DNA from: Bacillota bacterium
GTDB lineage: Bacteria; Bacillota; Clostridia; Acetivibrionales; JANLFN01
Reading direction: 5' to 3'
Assembly (NCBI GenBank): GCA_023397675.1
Contig: JAEWTV010000045.1
Span: 1 to 5,653 of the forward strand
Length of the DNA stretch: 5,653 nucleotides
Shown: piece by piece, positions 1 to 4,112 of the stretch
How positions within the stretch are numbered: position 1 is the first letter of the stretch
Layout: each line of letters opens with the position of its first letter
The notes under the pieces: model-generated
Told to the model about the DNA's origin: nothing
What the model saw: the letters and a program-made list of their open reading frames with translations, nothing else
Database searches by the model: none
Position numbers and translations under genes: made by a program

Positions 1-337
1 CCATCATGGTGCCCAGCACGATGTTGAACAGCAGCTTCTTGCCCCGGAAATCGTACTTGCTGAAGCCGAATCCCGCCATCGCGCTGAAGAACACGGACAG
101 GATCATCGTGCTGACGGCGATCACGCCGCTGTTGCGGATGGCGCGCGGAAAGTCCACCGAAAGGATCGTGCGAAAGTTGGCAAGCAGATGGTCGCCGGGC
201 ACGAACGAGGCGCCCGAGAAGATCTCGAAGTTGTTCTGCGTGGACATCGCCAGCATCATGAGGAAGGGCGCGAGGGCCAGCGCGGCCACCAGGCTCAGCA
301 CCAGCCACAGAAGGGATTTCAGCAAATATCTCCGCAT
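1..337 (-). CDS. Carbohydrate ABC transporter permease, MalG type (partial, 3' end outside window)
   Basis: This is the first 112 codons of the second inner-membrane subunit of a sugar importer. The protein starts MRRYLLKSLLWLVLSL, with a hydrophobic first membrane segment at about residues 5-30. An outer loop with the family-typical pattern QNNFEIFSG and an N-F segment follows, then a second membrane segment around residues 72-90 (RNSGVIAVSTMILSVFFSAM) and the pattern AGFGFSKYDFRGKK. That pattern is characteristic of MalG/UgpE-type permeases (binding-protein-dependent transport inner membrane component). The EAA loop that contacts the ATPase lies beyond the left edge. The ATG at 337 is chosen because a strong GGAGGT site precedes it. 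The start follows the stop of the MalF-type gene by only 5 bp, so the two subunits are probably translationally coupled and form a heterodimer. The substrate cannot be told from this part. Confidence 0.9.
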   Translation of the reverse strand, partial: MRRYLLKSLLWLVLSLVAALALAPFLMMLAMSTQNNFEIFSGASFVPGDHLLANFRTILSVDFPRAIRNSGVIAVSTMILSVFFSAMAGFGFSKYDFRGKKLLFNIVLGTMM

Positions 338-342
338 CGTGC

Positions 343-1233
343 TCACCTCCCCAGCCGTTCTTCCCGGTTCGACAGGTTGAAAAACAGCAGCGTCGTCGCC
401 AGGATGACCACGAACATCGAGTAGCCCAGCGCCGCGCCGTAGCCAAACTGGCCGCTCCGGAACGAGATCTGGATGTAGCGCATGTTCATCGTCTGCGCGG
501 CGTACCCGATGCCGCCGTTGTAATCGCCGTTGAACATCATCAGCGGCTCCTCGAACGTGCGAAGGCACCCGATCACGCCGATGGTGGCCTGGAAGCCGAT
601 GATCGGCTTCATGATCGGCACGATGATGGACATGAACGTCCGGACGTAACCGGCGCCGTCGATGCGCGCCGCCTCGTAGATCTCGCGGTTGACGCCCTGA
701 AGCCCCGCCAGATACATGAAGGCCACGTAGCCGGCGTAGCGCCACACGATCACGAACGCCACCAGGGGTTTGCTGAGCTGGGGCGTATTCAGCCAGTCGA
801 TGCCGGCCCCGATCAAGCCCAGGCCCTTGAGCAGCTGGTTGACCAGCCCGTACTGCGCGTCAAAGGCGGTCATGAAAATCAGGCCGATCGCAATCGGCGT
901 GGTCACGTAGGGCAAAAAATAGATGTTGCGGAGCGCGCCGCCGGCGCGCCCGGTAACAGTATAATTCAAAATCACCGCGATGCAAAGGGCGAAAAACTGG
1001 CAGGGAATCATCGCCTCCAGCACGATGAGGAAGCTGTTCCCCACCGTGCGGTAAAACGCCTGGTCCTGAAACAGCGTGGCGTAGTTTTGAAATCCCACGT
1101 ACTTCATCGCGCTGAATCCGTTCCACTGGGTCAGGCTGATGTAGAAGCTGTACAGCATCGGGAACACGTTGAACACCATGTAGACGATGAAAAACGGCGC
1201 GATAAAGAAATAGGGCCAAAGCTTTTTGGACAT
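343..1233 (-). CDS. Carbohydrate ABC transporter permease, MalF/UgpA type
   Basis: This 296-residue inner-membrane subunit of a CUT1-type sugar importer has the usual length for the family. It starts MSKKLWPYFFIAPFF, followed by six predicted hydrophobic segments. The family signatures visible are FPMLYSFYISLTQW after the first segment, RNIYFLPYVTTPIAIGLIF in the middle, and the EAA loop EAARIDGAG at about residues 187-195, which docks on the cytoplasmic ATPase. The reading frame stays open to a TTG at 1251. The ATG at 1233 is preferred because GGAAAGG (1249-1243) stands 9 bp before it and the sequence from there matches the usual family start. The gene lies 76 bp downstream of the binding-protein gene, with a strong hairpin in the gap, and 5 bp upstream of the MalG-type gene. 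No ATPase gene is in view; such systems in Firmicutes often share one encoded elsewhere. The substrate is unknown. Confidence 0.95.
   Translation of the reverse strand: MSKKLWPYFFIAPFFIVYMVFNVFPMLYSFYISLTQWNGFSAMKYVGFQNYATLFQDQAFYRTVGNSFLIVLEAMIPCQFFALCIAVILNYTVTGRAGGALRNIYFLPYVTTPIAIGLIFMTAFDAQYGLVNQLLKGLGLIGAGIDWLNTPQLSKPLVAFVIVWRYAGYVAFMYLAGLQGVNREIYEAARIDGAGYVRTFMSIIVPIMKPIIGFQATIGVIGCLRTFEEPLMMFNGDYNGGIGYAAQTMNMRYIQISFRSGQFGYGAALGYSMFVVILATTLLFFNLSNREERLGR
345..350 (-). promoter_or_regulatory. Ribosome binding site of the MalG-type gene, overlapping the upstream stop
   Basis: On the minus strand the end of the MalF-type gene reads GGGGAGGTGAGCACGATG. The GGAGGT Shine-Dalgarno runs into the TGA stop (345-343), and the ATG follows 5 bp after the stop. 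This arrangement fixes the downstream start and suggests reinitiation by ribosomes finishing the first permease. Confidence 0.8.
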
Positions 1234-1242
1234 CTCAAACGC

Positions 1243-1249
1243 CCTTTCC
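1243..1249 (-). promoter_or_regulatory. Ribosome binding site that decides the MalF-type start
   Basis: GGAAAGG on the minus strand lies 9 bp before the ATG at 1233. It overlaps the alternative TTG start region at 1251, which itself has no comparable site upstream. It therefore supports the shorter, 296-residue protein. Confidence 0.65.
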
Positions 1250-1258
1250 AATGAAATC

Positions 1259-1293
1259 GGACGGCCGGACGGAGAAAATCCCGCCGGCCGCCC
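1259..1293 (-). other. Intercistronic GC-rich hairpin between binding-protein and permease genes
   Basis: In the minus-strand transcript, GGGCGGCCGGCGG (1293-1281) can pair with CCGTCCGGCCGTCC (1272-1259) around the 8-base loop GATTTTCT. This gives about 13 pairs with one G-U pair and one bulged U. No run of T follows on the minus strand, so it is not a classical terminator. Hairpins in this position, between a binding-protein gene and its permeases, are known (as in malE-malF of E. coli) to protect the upstream message from 3' decay. They allow more binding protein than permease to be made. That role here is inferred from position and structure. Confidence 0.65.
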
Positions 1294-1309
1294 ATCCTGG
1301 AAGGCAATC

Positions 1310-2638
1310 CTACTTGGTAAAGGTCGGCACCTTGCTGATCAGATCCGACTCGGCCTGATCCAGCAACTCCTCCGCGCTGCCCTGATCTTTGACCAGCGCC
1401 CGGCAGTAGAAGCCGATGGTATCCATGAACGTGGCGGTCTCTGGCTCGAGCGGGGGCATTTTCATCTTTTGCATCACGTCCAGGTAGTAGTTGGCGACGA
1501 GCTCGCCGCCCAGGAATTCATTGGGCTTGTACAGGTAGTCGGACGTATAGGAACTCTGGAGGCCCGGATAGAAGTGGATCAGCTCGTACTTGTTCTGCGC
1601 GCCCAGCGGCGTGAGCTCGTACTTCATCCAGGCGGCCACCGCCTCCTTGACCTCGGGCTTGCTGCCCTTGTACATGCCCCACCAGATGCCGCCCCAGTTG
1701 TAGGGCGCGCCCGGATTCCGGCAAACCGCCCAGTTGCCGGCCCCGTTCGGGTCGTTGGGCGCGACCACGAAGGTCTCGGTCCAGGTGGCGCCGAAATAGC
1801 AGAACACGTTGCCCTGCGAGTAGCTGGCGTAATAGGCGGGCGTGCCGTCGTCCAGCCCGGCGTCGATCTTCGCGTCGCGCAGCCGCTCGATCAATTTGAA
1901 GGTGTCCAGGTAGTTTTCGGAAATCAGAAGCTTGTTGCCATCCACCCAGGGCAGCGGATTCTGGTTGACCCAGGCGGTGATGTTGCTGTCCAACCCGGCC
2001 AGCATCGAAACCTTGCCGTCGGATTTCTCCTTCAGCTCCTGCCCCATTTCAATGAAGCCGTCCCAGGTGGACATGCGCTGGCCGATGACCTCCGGATCGT
2101 CGGTTCCAAAGTACTCCTTGGCCAGATCGCGGCGATAGTATATGCCCCCGGGCGCCGCGGTGTTGGGAATCGACGTGAACATGCCCTCCGGCGTGGTGCC
2201 GATGTCCGCCAGGTAGGGCACCAGGAGGTTCTTGTCGATGTTCCAAGGAGAGGCCGCGACGTCCTCAAGAATGTCCATCGTGTAGAACTTGGCGACCTGC
2301 TGAATCTCCATGCAGATCAAATCCGGCACTTCGCCGCCGGAAGACAGCGCGGTGGTCAACTTGAGCAGGTAGTCGTCGCCGGAGACATTCACGAAATTCC
2401 ATTTGATGTTGGGGTAGTAGGCGGAAACCTTCTCCGCCATCGTAAAGAAGTTGGGGTCCCATGTCCACATCGTGATCGTCGCGTCAATCTGGTCGGGGGT
2501 CTTGCCGTTCACCATCAGGTAGTCCTCGGGATACCCTTCAATTTGAACGACGCCATCCGTTGCGAATGCCGGGATGGACGAGAACAGCAATGCAAGCACG
2601 GCCAGGACGGAAAGCAGATTGAGACGGATGCGCTTCAT
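1310..2638 (-). CDS. Extracellular solute-binding protein, family 1 (sugar ABC importer)
   Basis: This secreted binding protein of 442 residues should capture a sugar or oligosaccharide and hand it to the two permeases encoded just downstream. Residues 1-26 form a signal peptide: MKRIR, a hydrophobic core LNLLSVLAVLALLFSS, and an AFA cleavage motif before T27. There is no cysteine at the cleavage point, so it is not a typical lipoprotein. The mature part has the family pattern: the first strand ATITMWTWDPNFF, then KVSAYYPNIKWNFVNV, LLKLTTALSSGGEVPDLICM (the substrate-cleft edge), and a C-terminal lobe with WMKYELTPLGAQNKYE. Several tryptophans (MWTW, TAWV, GGIWWGM) fit sugar stacking. Length is normal for the family. 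The ATG at 2638 has GGAGG 7 bp upstream. It is probably the first gene of an operon with the two permeases. The exact sugar cannot be determined. Confidence 0.95.
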   Translation of the reverse strand: MKRIRLNLLSVLAVLALLFSSIPAFATDGVVQIEGYPEDYLMVNGKTPDQIDATITMWTWDPNFFTMAEKVSAYYPNIKWNFVNVSGDDYLLKLTTALSSGGEVPDLICMEIQQVAKFYTMDILEDVAASPWNIDKNLLVPYLADIGTTPEGMFTSIPNTAAPGGIYYRRDLAKEYFGTDDPEVIGQRMSTWDGFIEMGQELKEKSDGKVSMLAGLDSNITAWVNQNPLPWVDGNKLLISENYLDTFKLIERLRDAKIDAGLDDGTPAYYASYSQGNVFCYFGATWTETFVVAPNDPNGAGNWAVCRNPGAPYNWGGIWWGMYKGSKPEVKEAVAAWMKYELTPLGAQNKYELIHFYPGLQSSYTSDYLYKPNEFLGGELVANYYLDVMQKMKMPPLEPETATFMDTIGFYCRALVKDQGSAEELLDQAESDLISKVPTFTK

Positions 2639-2645
2639 TGTTTTT

Positions 2646-2650
2646 CCTCC
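2646..2650 (-). promoter_or_regulatory. Ribosome binding site of the binding-protein gene
   Basis: GGAGG on the minus strand is separated by AAAAACA (7 bases) from the ATG at 2638. It is a near-ideal Shine-Dalgarno site, which fits high expression of a binding protein and confirms the chosen start. Confidence 0.8.
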
Positions 2651-2815
2651 ACTCTTTCGTCAATCTTGGATACGCGTGCGCCCGCGGCGCCCTACTTCAG
2701 CCGGATTCGCGCCCATGGCGCAGGATTGCCCGCCGCCACCTCCGTTCCCCATTCACCCTGTCGGACTCATCCATTTCCAGTGGCACCGCGCAATGATTTT
2801 TAAAAGCCTATTGTA

Positions 2816-2824
2816 AGTATAGCA
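2816..2824 (-). promoter_or_regulatory. Candidate extended -10 promoter of the transport operon
   Basis: On the minus strand TGCTATACT matches an extended -10 element (TGnTATAAT) at all but one base. The -35 position (TTCATC, 17 bases upstream) is poor, as is common for extended -10 or activator-dependent promoters. Transcription would start near 2809 and give a leader of about 170 bases before the binding-protein ATG. The element lies in an AT-rich island just downstream of a dyad, which fits activation by the adjacent response regulator, but this is inference. Confidence 0.5.
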
Positions 2825-2839
2825 ACATTCGCGGGATAG

Positions 2840-2869
2840 ATGAATATAGAATATTTAACTTTTATTCAT
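2840..2869. promoter_or_regulatory. Candidate operator: 7-bp inverted repeat upstream of the operon promoter
   Basis: ATGAATA (2840-2846) and TATTCAT (2863-2869) form a perfect inverted repeat with a 16-base AT-rich spacer. On the minus strand it covers about -30 to -60 relative to the candidate start near 2809. That is where an activator touching RNA polymerase would bind. The bound protein is unknown. AraC-type regulators more often use direct repeats, so another repressor or activator is equally possible, and AT-rich sequence makes chance repeats more likely. Confidence 0.35.
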
Positions 2870-2932
2870 TTTGTGATGATTCCATATTTCCTGTTCATTA
2901 CCGGGGTAGTGCGCTCAAGGTGGATAGAAGGT

Positions 2933-2979
2933 GTGAACCGGCTTGAGTACATCTTGAGTACGTCAACCGGCTGGAAAAC
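2933..2979 (+). repeat. Compound direct repeat at the truncated 5' end of the integrase
   Basis: Two copies of the 9-base word CTTGAGTAC (2942-2950 and 2953-2961) stand in tandem with an 11-base period. They are bracketed by two imperfect 18-base copies, GTGAACCGGCTTGAGTAC (2933-2950) and GTCAACCGGCTGGAAAAC (2962-2979), which match at 14 positions. The right half encodes integrase-like residues. The repeat could be a duplication scar that broke the gene, or recombinase binding sites; the sequence alone does not decide. Confidence 0.7.
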
Positions 2980-3714
2980 ATGAGCGCCTCGACCATCAGG
3001 AAGCAAAAACTGCTGCTGAGTCAGGTGTTGGAGCCCGCGGTATTGACCGAAGTAATCCAACCAAATCCCGTCGAGGGCGTCGAGATGCCACCCCTGACCC
3101 ACAACACCAAAGATATCTTCCCCTACGAGAAGGACGAACAGGAAAAGCTGGTGGCCACTTTCACCAAGATAAAAGGCAACAAGCTCCGCTTCCGTTACGG
3201 ATGGGGAGCTGTTCTTATTTTGGAGACCGGTCTCCGGGCTGGCGAAGCGCTGGCGCTAGAGTGGGGCGACATTGACGAGGAGAAGCGGATGCTGAAGGTG
3301 AACAAGAATCTGGTGCGGGTGGACGGAAAGAACACCGTCCAGCGCACCACAAAGACCGAATCCGGCAGGCGGACGATTCCCCTTAACAGCAGAGCCTTGG
3401 AAGCCATCCAGCACCTCAAAGCCCAACAGGTAGCGGGATGCCCCTATGTGTTCGCCACCCAGACCGGTAGGCACTTGAGCTACCGAAACCTGCTGGCCAC
3501 GATGGAGAAAGCCTGCAAGGCGGCGGGGGTGGAGCACCGGGGCCTGCACGCGCTCCGGCACTCCTTCGCCAGCAACCTGTATGCCCGAGGCGTAGAGGTG
3601 AAGATCATCTCGAAGCTCTTGGGTCACGCCAGCGTGGAGATCACCTACAACCGGTACATACACTTTTTCGAGGGGGAGATCGACGATACGCTCAGGCAGG
3701 CGGTGGGGGTGTGA
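2980..3714 (+). CDS. Tyrosine recombinase / phage-type integrase, N-terminally truncated
   Basis: This encodes the catalytic part of a site-specific recombinase that would insert or excise an integrative element through a covalent tyrosine-DNA link. All six active-site residues are present, counted from the ATG at 2980: R86 (TGLRAGE), K125 (TKTESGRR), H190 and R193 (HALRHSF), H216 (LLGHAS) and the nucleophile Y226 (YNRYIHF). The first ~35 residues are only the end of the core-binding domain (SASTIRKQKLLLSQVLEPAV). Integrases of this type are usually about 370-400 residues, so the arm-binding domain and most of the core-binding domain are missing. Family-like sequence (HLEYVNRLEN) continues in frame upstream of the ATG until a TGA at 2944, and the ATG has only a weak GGAAAAC before it. 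The gene therefore looks 5'-truncated and probably inactive, although the C-terminal part is intact. Confidence 0.88.
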   Translation: MSASTIRKQKLLLSQVLEPAVLTEVIQPNPVEGVEMPPLTHNTKDIFPYEKDEQEKLVATFTKIKGNKLRFRYGWGAVLILETGLRAGEALALEWGDIDEEKRMLKVNKNLVRVDGKNTVQRTTKTESGRRTIPLNSRALEAIQHLKAQQVAGCPYVFATQTGRHLSYRNLLATMEKACKAAGVEHRGLHALRHSFASNLYARGVEVKIISKLLGHASVEITYNRYIHFFEGEIDDTLRQAVGV

Positions 3715-3736
3715 ACGGGGAGAGGAAAGACCAGCT

Positions 3737-3941
3737 ATGAAAGTCAAGGAATTAATTGGCGAGCATAAGGCTTGTTGTCACAAAGGATGCCGAAATCGAC
3801 AAAGGTAAGCTTTCTGGCGACGACACCAATTACGGTCGTATCGACCTTGAACCCGGTGCGTTTTCTCTGGTAGAAGGTAGTAAGTATGGGATCGTGACGG
3901 TAGGCGACATTGCTGTGAGCCGGAGTGCATATCGGAGGTAA
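3737..3941 (+). pseudogene. Small hypothetical gene downstream of the integrase, apparently frameshifted
   Basis: An ATG at 3737, 22 bp after the integrase stop, has a well-placed AGAGGA site (3721-3726) but reads only 23 codons (MKVKELIGEHKACC, then stop). The frame one base ahead is open from 3756 to the TAA at 3941. It encodes a plausible protein segment, IRLVVTKDAEIDKGKL and onwards to DIAVSRSAYRR, but starts only at a TTG without a ribosome binding site. Removing one A in CATAAGG (about 3764-3770) joins the two into one 67-residue protein beginning MKVKELIGEHRLVVTKDAE. I do not recognise the family. The joined product is small and acidic in the middle, without membrane segments or cysteine motifs. 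The position suggests an accessory gene of the integrative element. A sequencing error or an active small gene starting at TTG 3756 are alternatives. Confidence 0.5.
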
Positions 3942-4112
3942 GTTGCATACGGGGGCGTCCTGACAATAAAACTCCGTAGAAAGCTACAGCTTTTTTATGG
4001 TATCTCCGGAGCCTGCTAAGCGTCTTTCAGTACGCGAATACACGATTGATTGCTGAATATATGGATTGATGCGTGCTTGAATTTTGCTGTGCAGGAGCAA
4101 CTATGTATGATA
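3942..4112. other. AT-rich non-coding gap between the integrase module and the regulator gene
   Basis: These 171 bases hold no supportable gene. They contain a possible two-way terminator at 3972-4011 and a 7-base direct repeat GATTGAT (4044-4050 and 4064-4070, 20 bases apart). On the plus strand there is also AGGAG followed by an ATG at 4102 with only 14 codons. The base composition is clearly AT-richer than the flanking transporter and regulator genes. Confidence 0.55.
3972..4011. terminator. Possible bidirectional terminator between the convergent integrase module and regulator
   Basis: On the plus strand AAAGC-TACA-GCTTT (3980-3993) is followed by more T, giving a run of six T at 3991-3996. 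On the minus strand the outer arms CTCCG and CGGAG (4011-4007 with 3976-3972) enclose that hairpin and are followed by TTTTATT. Both stems are short, so efficiency is doubtful, but the site lies where two converging transcripts would need to stop. Confidence 0.4.

Larger units (their letters stand above)
2639..2979. other. Intergenic region between the divergent binding-protein and integrase genes
   Basis: These 341 bases hold no convincing gene. The part next to the binding-protein gene (2639-2800) is GC-rich and would be an untranslated leader of about 170 bases if the promoter below is used. It contains a short inverted repeat, GCGCC-CAT-GGCGC (2709-2721), but no riboswitch that I recognise. 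The part at about 2800-2900 is strongly AT-rich and holds the candidate promoter and a dyad. From about 2933 the sequence is the compound repeat and the residual 5' part of the integrase frame. A 25-codon frame in the leader on the minus strand lacks a ribosome binding site and is not called. Confidence 0.6.
2945..3996 (+). mobile_element. Probable remnant of an integrative element (integrase module)
   Basis: A plus-strand island consisting of an N-terminally truncated tyrosine recombinase and a small, apparently frameshifted gene lies between a minus-strand response regulator and the minus-strand transport operon it would normally adjoin. It ends near a possible terminator. No matching attachment-site duplication could be identified with confidence at the two ends, so the limits given are approximate. 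It could be an old decayed insertion or a short satellite left after deletion of a larger element. Confidence 0.45.

Noticed and set aside
1234..1251. Longer MalF-type protein starting at TTG 1251
   Set aside because: The six extra residues (MERAFE) are encoded by the ribosome binding site region of the ATG at 1233, and they are not typical of the family.
2672..2749. Short frame (MDESDRVNGERRWRR and onwards, 25 codons) in the leader of the binding-protein gene, minus strand
   Set aside because: There is no clear ribosome binding site and no attenuator-like codon run, so it is indistinguishable from chance.
1226..2803. A 525-codon open frame on the plus strand, antisense to the binding-protein gene
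   Set aside because: It starts with TTG, lacks a ribosome binding site, has a biased V/G/H/R/L-rich composition and mirrors a well-supported gene. Long antisense frames like this are common in GC-rich coding DNA.
2866..3102. A 78-codon minus-strand frame across the integrase start
   Set aside because: It overlaps the better supported integrase and its repeat, has no family resemblance, and no ribosome binding site was seen.
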